A stretch of 64,000 nucleotides of DNA from Halomicrobium salinisoli. Its GTDB lineage: Archaea > Halobacteriota > Halobacteria > Halobacteriales > Haloarculaceae. This document shows, piece after piece, positions 44,637 to 52,793 of the stretch (positions are counted from its first letter, which is position 1; each line of letters opens with the position of its first letter). A model generated the notes under the pieces. It worked only from the letters and a program-made list of their open reading frames with translations. It did not search any database and was not told the DNA's origin. The DNA lies in the NCBI RefSeq assembly GCF_020405185.1, contig NZ_CP084463.1, positions 2,852,001 through 2,916,000 on the forward strand, read 5' to 3'. Both the position numbers and the translations under genes were made by a program.

Positions 44637-45086
44637 ATGGGCATCGGCGGCTCCGACATGTACCGGCAGCAGATTCTCGACCACTACAAGAACCCGCGCA
44701 ACTCCGGCGAGCTCGAGGACCCCACGTTCACGCACATCGGGGAGAACCCCATGTGCGGCGACGAGATCGAGATGGACGTCCGCCTCGACGACGACGAGGA
44801 GACCATCGAGAGAGTGGCCTTCCGCGGCGACGGCTGCGCCATCTCGCAGGCCTCCGCCTCCATGCTCTCCGAGAAGCTCCACGGCATGCGCGTCGACGAG
44901 CTCGAGGAGATGGACCGCGACGACGTCGTCGACATGCTCGGCGTCGACATCTCCCCCATGCGGATCAAGTGCGCGGTACTGGCCGAGAAAGTGGCACAGG
45001 ACGGCGCGGAGATCTACTTCGGCGAGAAGAACCTCGATCGGACGACGACCGAGGACGACGACGAAGAGACGCCCGACGACGCGTAG
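44637..45086 (+). CDS. sufU: Fe-S cluster scaffold SufU/IscU
   Basis: A 149-aa IscU-fold protein with the three conserved cysteines C40 (NPMCGDEI), C67 (DGCAISQASASM) and C112 (IKCAVLAEKV). YRQQILDHYKNPRNSG is the family N-terminus. In the SufU group it accepts sulfur from SufS as a Zn-dependent relay. The acidic tail (TTTEDDDEETPDDA) is a halophile feature. SufBCD genes are not in the window. Confidence 0.93.
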   Translation: MGIGGSDMYRQQILDHYKNPRNSGELEDPTFTHIGENPMCGDEIEMDVRLDDDEETIERVAFRGDGCAISQASASMLSEKLHGMRVDELEEMDRDDVVDMLGVDISPMRIKCAVLAEKVAQDGAEIYFGEKNLDRTTTEDDDEETPDDA

Positions 45087-45121
45087 CGAGTGTTTCTGCG
45101 GCGCTGTCTGTGTTTGAGCAT

Positions 45122-45490
45122 CCGGCGGCCGAAGGCCGCCGGTTCGCCGTCAGAGCAAAGCTCTGACGAGCCCGCACTCGCTGACGCTCGTGAGGACGCC
45201 GGACGCGAACGGAGTGAGCGTCCGGGAGTTTTTCGCGCACGTTTTTGCAAGGGGGGTCGCCTCCGGCGACCCCCCCGCAGTAAAAAGGTGCTAGGCAAGG
45301 AAGACGTGGCGCGGCTGGTCGACCAGCACGCGGCCCCGACACCACCTTTTTCTCGTCGGGTAGTTCGCTGCGCTCGCTACCACTCCTCGAAAAACGTGGT
45401 CCTCGTGAGCGCAGCGAACGAGGGCTCGAAAGACGAGCGAAGCGAGTCTTTCGGTGGCGAAAAAGCGGACACTCGCTTCGCTCGTGTCCG
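45122..45490. repeat. Array of GNA-capped hairpins between sufU and pitA
   Basis: The 408-nt gap is filled with structures. Stems with plain triloops are 45122-45142 (9 bp, GAA), 45149-45167 (8 bp, AAA) and 45251-45275 (11 bp, GGA on the minus strand). Hairpins with the 11-nt module are 45199-45225 (GAACGGAGTGA), 45359-45381 (one imperfect pair), 45401-45423, 45428-45452 and 45466-45490. The last ends 5 nt from the pitA stop. A fossil of the pitA 3' end sits in the middle. Confidence 0.85.
45291..45329 (-). pseudogene. Duplicated fossil of the pitA C-terminus
   Basis: On the minus strand these 39 nt read VLVDQPRHVFLA and a stop, against VLTDQPRHVFLA and stop at the real pitA end 204 nt away. 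Upstream of VLV the reading frame no longer resembles PitA beyond a Gly-Arg. A perfect 9-bp inverted repeat, AAAAAGGTG (45282-45290) and CACCTTTTT (45343-45351), bounds the fossil. Confidence 0.8.
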
Positions 45491-45494
45491 GCCT

Positions 45495-47474
45495 CTAAGC
45501 CAAGAAGACGTGCCGCGGCTGATCCGTCAGGACTTCCCGCCCCCACTCGACGGTCTCGCGGAACTCGTCGCTGCGGAAGAATTCCATGGCGTCCTCGCGG
45601 CTGTCCCACTGGCTGGCGATGAACATGTCGGTCTCGTCCTCGCGGTTGGCCAGCAGCGTGGTCTCGCGGTGGCCGTCCATCTCGGCGAGCAGGCCGCCGA
45701 CCTCGCGGAAGGTGTCGACGAACTCCTCGCGGTAGTCGGGCTTGACGGCGTAGAACATGCCCATCGTACCGAAGCCGTCGCCGGCGTCGGGGCGGCCGAC
45801 GACCTCGGGGAGGTCGGTCAGGAACCCGGCGGCGGTGTCCGCGGCGTCCTGGGTGTCCCAGAGGCTGACGACGGCGGTCCGGTTGCCGTCGACGGCCCCG
45901 TAGACGGCGGTCTTGACGTGGGTGTCGTAGTGGTCGAAGTTCTCCCGGAGGCCGGCGACTTCGTCGAACAGGTCGTCGGCGTCGGCCTCGGAGTACAGCG
46001 CCAGCGCGTAGACGTCCTCGCCGTGGGGCTGGCCGGCGTAGACGTCCTCGTCGGCCAGTTGCTCGCGGATGTCGGCGGCGTCGCCCTGGTCGGTCCCCGC
46101 GGCCTCGTTGTCCGTCTCCCCGCCCGCGTCGTCGCTGGCGGCCAGCGGCCCGCCGTAGCGCTCGTCGATGCCGGGCAGGTCGCCGAGGAAGCCCGCGGCC
46201 GTCTCGGCGGCCTCCTTCGCGGTCCAGACGCTGACGGCCGCGGCCTGGCCGCCGCCGGCGCGGACGCCGGTCAGCACGTGGCGGTCGTAGTGGTCGAAGT
46301 TCTCGCGCAGGCCCTCGATCTCGTCGGCCAGGTCCTCGGCGTCGGCGTCGGAGTAGAAGACCAGCCCGTAGTCGCCGGGGTCGTAGTCGGCGCCGGGGCG
46401 GACGCCCAGCGTCGCGAGGCGCTCGGTGGCGTCGTCGACCTCCTGGAAGTCGCCGCCGCCGACCGGCGGGCGACCGCCGGAGGAGTCCGAGTCGTCGCCG
46501 TCCGCTTCGTCGTCGCCGTCGTCGGCCGCTCCGCCGTCGTCGCTGGCGGCCTCGCCGCCGTGCGGGTGGTCGCCCTCGGCGGCGGAGCCGGGGTGGACGC
46601 TGCCGGCGTGGCCCGCGTCGGCGGCGTGGCCGTCCGCGGCGGTCGTGCCGTTGGCGGACGCCGCCGCTGCCCGCTCCTCGCCCTCACCGGTGGGCACGCG
46701 CTCGCCGGCCAGCACGGCCGGGAGATCCGCCGGCGGGAAGCGCCGGCCCACGTAGAAGGGGCCGAACTCGGCGTACTTCGAGGAGGAGGGGTCGAACCGC
46801 ATCCGCGTCAGCAGGTCCTTGATGTCGGTCATGTCGTCGGCCCACAGGGTGATGCCCCACTCCCAGTCGTCCAGGCCCGTGGAGCCGGCGATCATCTGCT
46901 TGACTCGGCCGCCGTACTCGCGGCCGATCTCGCCGTGGCGCTTGATGTGCTCGGCCCGCTCCTCGAAGGGCAGGTCGTACCAGTTCTGGTCGGGCTGGCG
47001 GCGCTTGTCCATCGGGTAGAAGCAGACGAACTCCTCGTCGGGCACGTCCGGGTGGATGCGCGACCGGATGTACTGGGCCAGCCCGGAGTCCTCGTCGAGG
47101 TCGCCCTCGAAGTACTCCCGGGACTTCTCGGTGTAGCCCGACGCCTCCGTGACCGAGACGTACGACTCGGCCCGCTCGGTGAAGCGGGCGAATTCCGTCT
47201 GTTCGAAGCGCCGCTCGGCGGCGTCGAGGTCGGCCATCGTCGGCCGGAGGTGCAGGACCATGAGGTCGGCGTCGGCCCCGAGGACGGTGTAGACGGCCGA
47301 CTGTCCCTCGTCGGAATCCTCGACGGCCTCGGCGGCTCGCAGGTACTCGACGCCCTCGGCGAGGGCGCGCTCGCGCTCCCGCTCCGGGGCCGCCCGCCAG
47401 GCGTCCCAGTCGATCGACCGCAGGTCGTGGAGGACGTACCAGCCCTCCTCGGTCTGCGGCGGCTCTCGTTGCAT
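45495..47474 (-). CDS. pitA: PitA: HemQ/chlorite dismutase-family protein with extra domains and ABM domain
   Basis: The 659-aa fusion has residues 10-245 as a HemQ/Cld haem domain (FYPMDKRRQPDQNWYDLP, IKRHGEIGREYGGRV, STGLDDWEWGITLW, MRFDPSSSKYAEFGPFYVG). The linker 262-340 is Ala/Asp-rich with scattered His. Residues 368-436 and 488-558 are a tandem pair (GLRENFDHYD shared; AAxTAAGFL shared), and 570-659 is an antibiotic-biosynthesis-monooxygenase-like domain. Haloferax PitA is a known Cld-ABM fusion. A role in haem metabolism is likely; the exact reaction is not established. Confidence 0.9.
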   Translation of the reverse strand: MQREPPQTEEGWYVLHDLRSIDWDAWRAAPERERERALAEGVEYLRAAEAVEDSDEGQSAVYTVLGADADLMVLHLRPTMADLDAAERRFEQTEFARFTERAESYVSVTEASGYTEKSREYFEGDLDEDSGLAQYIRSRIHPDVPDEEFVCFYPMDKRRQPDQNWYDLPFEERAEHIKRHGEIGREYGGRVKQMIAGSTGLDDWEWGITLWADDMTDIKDLLTRMRFDPSSSKYAEFGPFYVGRRFPPADLPAVLAGERVPTGEGEERAAAASANGTTAADGHAADAGHAGSVHPGSAAEGDHPHGGEAASDDGGAADDGDDEADGDDSDSSGGRPPVGGGDFQEVDDATERLATLGVRPGADYDPGDYGLVFYSDADAEDLADEIEGLRENFDHYDRHVLTGVRAGGGQAAAVSVWTAKEAAETAAGFLGDLPGIDERYGGPLAASDDAGGETDNEAAGTDQGDAADIREQLADEDVYAGQPHGEDVYALALYSEADADDLFDEVAGLRENFDHYDTHVKTAVYGAVDGNRTAVVSLWDTQDAADTAAGFLTDLPEVVGRPDAGDGFGTMGMFYAVKPDYREEFVDTFREVGGLLAEMDGHRETTLLANREDETDMFIASQWDSREDAMEFFRSDEFRETVEWGREVLTDQPRHVFLA

Positions 47475-47565
47475 GCGCTACCCTTGCGGACGCCGGGTTA
47501 GGAAAGTTGTCTTTCCACGCTGTGTCGTGTGTCGGCTTCGAGTGATGGGACTTCAATAGACGCAG

Positions 47566-47937
47566 AGAGCCAGAAAGCCCCGGCACGCTACGCCACCGGA
47601 AGACTCGCTCCGCTCGTCTTCCGAGGTGCTCGAAAATCGAAGATTTTCGGCATGACGAGACGGCTTCGCCGTCTCGAACCATCTCGTTCGCTTCGCTCAC
47701 GAGACTCCCGCGACTCGCTGCGCGCGCTCCTTCTGTCGCGTGCTTGCGTCGCCGGGGTTCGCGTAGCGTGCCGGCCCTTTCAGTCCCACCCAATGCCGGT
47801 TGACCAGCCGGCTACGGGCGGGACTGAAAGGGGCGGCTGGCTGAACGACGGCGGACGACGCAAGGACCGCAACGAGCGCAGCGAGTGAGGACCGCAGCGA
47901 GTCCCCCGAGTTCAGCCAGCCGGGGCTTTCTGGCTGT
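47566..47937. repeat. Nested palindromic repeat element, copy B
   Basis: It shares layout with 7733-8063. Outer arms are 47568-47581 and 47922-47935 (AGCCAGAAAGCCCC and its exact complement). Inner arms are 47774-47791 and 47116-type partner at 47816-47834, ending GGGACTGAAAGGGGC, with one A.C mismatch and one bulge. The inner loop keeps TTGACCAG-CCGG. The left half also carries hairpins 47597-47623, 47631-47649, 47656-47676 and 47682-47704, all GNA-capped on one strand. No gene is supported in 47475-48057. Confidence 0.85.
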
Positions 47938-48057
47938 TCGTATTCGTAGTCCCTCGCCTCGTGCTGTAACCAACCCCGACTCCGTCCGTACCTAGCGGCA
48001 CGTGCAAGCGAACGGCTCCCACGGCTCCGGTCCCAAGGGCGGCCGGAGGTCACACAC

Positions 48058-48639
48058 GTGCCAGAACCCGGCGACGTCATCGAGAACCCCGTGACGGGGG
48101 AGCGCATCGAGTTCCGAACGGCCCCGAGCGGCAGACGGCAGTCGCTGCACTTCGACTACTACCTGGAGCCGGGCGGCTTCGGCCTCGGCAAGGTGGCCCA
48201 CGTCCACCCGATACAGGAGGAGGGGTTCGACCTGCAATCGGGGACGCTGGGCGTCCGCGTCGGCGGCGACGAGTGGGAGGCGACGCCGGGGACACGGTTC
48301 GCCGTCCCCTGTGAGACGCCCCACACCGTCTGGAACGCGGGGTCCGACGAGGTCCACGCCCACGTGGAGATCAAGCCGGCGCTGTCCATCGGGACGTTCT
48401 TCGAGACGATGTACGGGCTCGCGCGGGACGGGAAGACCAACGCCTGGGGTCTGCCGGGACCGCTCCAGCTGGCCGTCGTCGCCGACGCGTTCCGGGAGGA
48501 ACTGTACCTCGCCGGCCTCCCGAAGCGGCTCCAGCGGGGAGCGGTCGGCCTCCTGGCGTCGATCGGTCGGCAGGAGGGGTACCGTGCCGTCTACCCGCGC
48601 TACAGCGATCGCACAGTGCGAATCACCGAAGAGGCCTGA
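48058..48639 (+). CDS. Cupin-domain protein
   Basis: The 193-aa protein starts with GTG. The cupin barrel spans residues 10-110, with motif 1 VAHVHPIQEEGFDLQSG and motif 2 TPHTVWNAGSDEVHAHVEI. The C-terminal 80 residues are helical (FFETMYGLARDGKTN, LYLAGLPKRLQRGAVGLLASIG). Such proteins may bind a metal or small ligand; the function is unknown. Confidence 0.83.
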   Translation: MPEPGDVIENPVTGERIEFRTAPSGRRQSLHFDYYLEPGGFGLGKVAHVHPIQEEGFDLQSGTLGVRVGGDEWEATPGTRFAVPCETPHTVWNAGSDEVHAHVEIKPALSIGTFFETMYGLARDGKTNAWGLPGPLQLAVVADAFREELYLAGLPKRLQRGAVGLLASIGRQEGYRAVYPRYSDRTVRITEEA

Positions 48640-48679
48640 CCGTCGGCGACGCTCGGCCCGCTCGACGACGCCGTCGTCG

Positions 48680-49522
48680 CTACAGCCCGGCCCGCTCGAA
48701 GGCCGTTTCGAGGGATTCCATCGTCCGCTCCGCGGCGGCCGCGTCGTCCATCGCCTCCAGGTCGTCGCTGAAGGGCTCGGCCGTTACGGCGCCCTCGTAG
48801 CCGATGCGATCGAGGTGGCCGAGGAACGCCGCGACGTCGATCACGCCGGTCTCGGCGGGGAGGCGCCGCTCCGTGTCGATCTGTTCGTCCCGCGGGATCC
48901 CCGCGGGCGCGTCGTTGAGGTGGACGTCGACGACGTCCCCGCGCTCCAGCGACTCCAGCGCGTCGATCGATCCGCCCGCCGTGTACCAGTGCCAGCTGTC
49001 GAGCTGGAGGCCCACGGTGTCGGAATTGATCGCGTCGCACAGCTCCAGCATCCCCTCTGCGGTGTAGATGAACTCGTGCTCGTGGCCCTCCCGTAGCGTC
49101 TCCGGCCCGAGGAACTCCAGGCCGAGTTCGAGGCCGTGGTCGGCCAGAATCTCGGCCGGCCGCCCCAGGCGCCGCCGGTGGAACCGGAAGTTGTCCTCGA
49201 AGTCGCGCTCGTCGCTGAACGACCAGACGAAGTGGGTCGCGCAGTCGCAGCCGATCGCCGCGAGGTCGGACGCGACGCCCGCCAGCGCGTCGACGTCGGC
49301 CTCGTACTCCGCCTCGTCGCCCGTGACCGCGACGGGGAGGTCGACGCTGCCCGTCCGCAGGCCGTGCTCGTCGAGTACCGCGCGGTACTCGTCGGGCCCG
49401 TGGTCGGCGAGGTAGCCCAGGTCGACCTGAATCGCGTCGAAGCCGGCGTCGGCGGCGAGGGCGGCCGCCTCCGGGAACGGGCGGTCGATGCCGACGTCGC
49501 CGGGGCCGAGTGAGGTGTCCAT
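48680..49522 (-). CDS. Sugar phosphate isomerase/epimerase (xylose isomerase-like TIM barrel)
   Basis: The 280-aa AP-endonuclease-2-type TIM barrel has metal ligands suggested by LGLEFLGPETL (Glu), VGLQLDSWHWYTAGG (Asp, His), VVDVHLNDAP (His) and TAEPFSD (Glu). It is related to hydroxypyruvate or inosose isomerases/dehydratases; substrate unknown. The ATG at 49522 gives the expected N-terminus. Confidence 0.85.
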   Translation of the reverse strand: MDTSLGPGDVGIDRPFPEAAALAADAGFDAIQVDLGYLADHGPDEYRAVLDEHGLRTGSVDLPVAVTGDEAEYEADVDALAGVASDLAAIGCDCATHFVWSFSDERDFEDNFRFHRRRLGRPAEILADHGLELGLEFLGPETLREGHEHEFIYTAEGMLELCDAINSDTVGLQLDSWHWYTAGGSIDALESLERGDVVDVHLNDAPAGIPRDEQIDTERRLPAETGVIDVAAFLGHLDRIGYEGAVTAEPFSDDLEAMDDAAAAERTMESLETAFERAGL

Positions 49523-49695
49523 CGATCCCGACCACGGCGCGGTGCCTGTTTCATCTTGCCATTCGCCGCCCGTCGCGGGCGGGACGCCGATCGAACGGCC
49601 GGGCAGACGCGGGCAGCGCGACGGCAGCGGTACCGATGCCGGCCGCATTCTCCGCGGACGAGGGTGTTTTGACTGGACGTACAGTCAGCCGGGGT

Positions 49696-50934
49696 ATGGC
49701 CGATCGCTTCCAGTTCTATCCCCTCTACCTGACGCGGTTCGTCGCCAGTCTCGGGTACATCACCCTCCTGACGCTGCTGCCCACGTACATCGAGACGCTG
49801 GGTGCGACGGGGGTGGTGGCCGGCCTGTTCGTCACGGCGCTCGGGGTCGGCCGGACCGTGGCCGTCCTCCCGCTGGGGTGGGCGGCCGACCGCTACGACA
49901 AGCGCGCCATCCTCCTGTTCTCGCTGCTGCTCAGCGGCGTCTCCTACGCCCTCTTCACGCTGGTCGACTCCTCGCTGGGGTTCATCGTCGCCCGGACGCT
50001 CCAGGGCCTGGGCATGGTCGGCACCGGGATGGTGAGCCTCGCGCTGGTCGGCGACCTCGCCGCGGCCGACGACCGGGCCAACCAGATCGGCAAGTACAAC
50101 TCCTGGCGGATGGCCGCGGGCGTCGTCGGTACGCTCGGCGCGGGCGTCCTCTACGACTACTACGGGTTCGACCCCATCTTCGCCGTCCTCGTGGTCATGT
50201 TCGCGCTCGCGCTCGTCGGCGTCTGGTGGCTCGTCGACAGCGACGACACGACGGTCACCTCCTTCGCCTTCTTCGACCTGGCGCTGAACGACCGGATCCT
50301 CACGGTCACGAGCTTCCGGGCGCAGTACGCCGTCTCGGTGACGCTGGTCCGCAACTGGATGCCCATCTTCGTCGGCGTCTCCGTGGCCCGCGGCGGGCTG
50401 GCCCTCTCCGCCACCGCCGTGGGCGTGGTCGTCGCCACCGAGAAGTTCACCAACATGCTCGGCCAGCCCTTCGCCGGCCGGCTCTCGGACCGCTACGGCC
50501 GCGGCCTGTTCGTGGCGGTCGGGGGCGGCGCGTACGGACTGATCGCGCTGGCCATCCCGCTGGCGCCCGCCGCCGGCGAGTCGCTGGGGCTCGCCGCGAC
50601 GCTCCCGGTTCTCGGGACGATGCCGGCCGCCTTCTTCGTCGCCGTCGCGCTCAACGGGCTGCTGGGGGTCGCCGACAGCCTCCGCGAGCCGGCCAGCATG
50701 GCCCTGTTCGCCGACGAGGGCAAGGGCAGCGGCATCACGAGCAGCTTCGGCATCCGCGGACTGGTCTGGCGGCCCGGCGCCCTGCTCGCGCCGCTCGCGG
50801 GCGGGTACCTGATGGACACCGCCGGCATGAACTGGGTGTTCGTCCTCGCCAGCGTCACCGCGCTGACCGGCGTCGCGACGTTCCTCGGCGTCGTCTCGAA
50901 GCGGTACGGTCCGCGGGAACTCGCGCGCTGGTAG
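49696..50934 (+). CDS. Major facilitator superfamily transporter
   Basis: A 412-aa, twelve-helix MFS carrier. Loop 2-3 has the signature LGWAADRYDKRAILL, the second half FAGRLSDRYGRGLFV, and helix 4 VARTLQGLGMVGTGM. These are drug/H+ antiporter-type motifs, but the substrate is not predictable. The ATG at 49696 was chosen because the upstream frame is Arg/Pro-rich. Confidence 0.9.
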   Translation: MADRFQFYPLYLTRFVASLGYITLLTLLPTYIETLGATGVVAGLFVTALGVGRTVAVLPLGWAADRYDKRAILLFSLLLSGVSYALFTLVDSSLGFIVARTLQGLGMVGTGMVSLALVGDLAAADDRANQIGKYNSWRMAAGVVGTLGAGVLYDYYGFDPIFAVLVVMFALALVGVWWLVDSDDTTVTSFAFFDLALNDRILTVTSFRAQYAVSVTLVRNWMPIFVGVSVARGGLALSATAVGVVVATEKFTNMLGQPFAGRLSDRYGRGLFVAVGGGAYGLIALAIPLAPAAGESLGLAATLPVLGTMPAAFFVAVALNGLLGVADSLREPASMALFADEGKGSGITSSFGIRGLVWRPGALLAPLAGGYLMDTAGMNWVFVLASVTALTGVATFLGVVSKRYGPRELARW

Positions 50935-50970
50935 GCGCGGGCCGCAGCGGAACCGCGACGGTCCCGGCGG

Positions 50971-52548
50971 TCAGTTGTTGCGGAACAGCTCGTGGTAGAA
51001 CTCGAGGATGTCGTACTCGTCGACGTCGCCGTCGCCGTTGTAGTCGTACTGCCCGGGGTTCGACTGGATCTCCTCCGATTCGAACTGGTCGGCGAACGCC
51101 CGCATGTCGTCGATGTCCTGGTCCCCGTCGCCGTCGACGTCCTCGACGAGGCCGTCGTCGTCCAGGTCGCCCGCGGGACCGGACGGTTCGGGGGTCGACT
51201 CGCCGCCGGCCGACTCGCCGCCGGCCGACTCGCTCCCGGACGCGAGGAACTCCTTGATCGTCTCGCCCATGTACTCGCCGCCCAGCAGGTTCCACTCGGC
51301 CGGCAGGTCCGAGACGAGGTTTGGGACCTCCTGCTCGGGGTCGTAGGGGTTGTCGAATCCCTCGCCCTCGAAGTCGCGCTCGAACATGCGCGGCGCCCAG
51401 ATGGGATCGAAGTTCCGGGCCGTCGAGTGGACGGGGCGGGTCGAGAGCCACTCCGTGATGTGCGTGCCGTAGTCGGGGTCGTGCTCGGCCCAGTTGGCCT
51501 CGCGGGCGGCCTCCCTGGTGATGGCGCCGCCGACGGCCGCGGGGGCGTCCGGATCGAAGCCCCAGGATGTCAGGACCACGGGCGCGACGTCGTACGCGGG
51601 CGTCTCGTCGTCGTAGGACACGCCGTCGCCGTCGTAGTTGACCGGGACGAGGAAGTCGTCGTAGTCTTCGGGCGTGGTCGGGCCGTGCGCCGGGTAGACG
51701 TGCAGCGAGTAGCCGACGTTCTCGGCGTCGAACTCCTCGATGACCGCGCCGAACGTCGCCTGCGAGTAGCGAGGCGACCCCATGATCGTCAGGTTATCCG
51801 TGTGCGAGCGAATGGTGTCGACCCACGGCTGGGCCGTGTCCAGCCAGTCGCTCCACCAGTCGACCAGCGCCTGGCCGCTGACCCCGTAGTTGGAGTTGCC
51901 CCGGGGCGTGTGGAACGGTTCGAAGACGACGTGGTCCTGGTCCGCGTACCGCTCGGCGACGACATCCCAGAGCAACTCGGTCTCCTCGCTCAGCGGCCCG
52001 TCCGTCCACGGTCGGTTCGTGTCACGGTGATAGCTGATCAGCGCGTACACGCCCTCGTCCGCGCACTTCTGGACCGCCCCGTCGAGGTGGTCCTCGACGT
52101 AGCTCCGGACCTGCGCCTCGTCGAAGGCGACCGGCTCCGGACTATCGCTGTCCGGGTATTCGACGACGTCGGTGGCCTTGATCGGCAGCCGGATCACGTT
52201 GGCGTGCCAGCCCTGCTCGGCGTCGGTCGCCAGTTCGATTATCTGGTCGACGGTCTTGCCCCGCGCTCGCTCGGTCACGTCGATCCGCTTCGGGTCCGCG
52301 ATGGCGACCCCGTGCAGCTCGACTTCCTCGCCGTCGGCGTCGACGATCAGATTGCCGTCCCGCTCCAGTCGCGACGGCGACCGGTCGTCGTGGTCGGCGG
52401 CGGCGCTGCCCACTGCCCCGCCACCCAGTCCCACTGCGAGCGCGCCAGCGCCCGCGGCCGTCTGCATGAAGCGTCGCCGCGACGCGGTGGCGTTCGTCCG
52501 GGTTCGCGTCCGATCCGTGTCGTCAGTCCGCTCGATGTTGTCTGCCAT
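50971..52548 (-). CDS. Secreted GH5-fold protein with dockerin, catalytic glutamates lost
   Basis: The 525-aa precursor has a Tat signal at 22-50 (ASRRRFMQTAAGAGALAVG). Residues 60-435 follow the GH5 cellulase pattern: NVIRLPIKATD, ALISYHRDTNRPW, HVVFEPFHTPRGNSN, YSLHVYPAHG, APVVLTSWGFDPDA and NFDPIWAPRMF. The acid/base NEP is HTP here (H213-T214) and the nucleophile TEWG is TSWG (S328). A Ser/Gly/Glu repeat linker precedes a two-repeat dockerin (461-525). It is probably a non-catalytic binding protein, or a misassigned family with other catalytic residues. Confidence 0.85.
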   Translation of the reverse strand: MADNIERTDDTDRTRTRTNATASRRRFMQTAAGAGALAVGLGGGAVGSAAADHDDRSPSRLERDGNLIVDADGEEVELHGVAIADPKRIDVTERARGKTVDQIIELATDAEQGWHANVIRLPIKATDVVEYPDSDSPEPVAFDEAQVRSYVEDHLDGAVQKCADEGVYALISYHRDTNRPWTDGPLSEETELLWDVVAERYADQDHVVFEPFHTPRGNSNYGVSGQALVDWWSDWLDTAQPWVDTIRSHTDNLTIMGSPRYSQATFGAVIEEFDAENVGYSLHVYPAHGPTTPEDYDDFLVPVNYDGDGVSYDDETPAYDVAPVVLTSWGFDPDAPAAVGGAITREAAREANWAEHDPDYGTHITEWLSTRPVHSTARNFDPIWAPRMFERDFEGEGFDNPYDPEQEVPNLVSDLPAEWNLLGGEYMGETIKEFLASGSESAGGESAGGESTPEPSGPAGDLDDDGLVEDVDGDGDQDIDDMRAFADQFESEEIQSNPGQYDYNGDGDVDEYDILEFYHELFRNN

Positions 52549-52793
52549 GTAGTCGGTCTCCTCCCGCAATACCCCCAGTTTCTCCCTGGTAGGTTACCAC
52601 AACAACCCGCTCCAGCACTAAATATCTAGTTGCTATTCGGATACATGTACCCGGCCCCGTCCCGTACCGCGTCTCGTGGCATCGAAAGCGCCCCTCTCGA
52701 ACGGTTTCAGGCAGTCTTCGGACGAACCCAATAGTGTATTGTTTGTTATGTTTATGGGGCGCAACTATCGCCTCGCCGTCAGCGGAGACCGGG

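Noticed and set aside
45251..45275. Bacterial-type intrinsic terminator (11-bp GC hairpin)
   Set aside because: It is not followed by a T-run on the plus strand and belongs to the GNA-capped hairpin series; a terminator role is possible but not supported separately.
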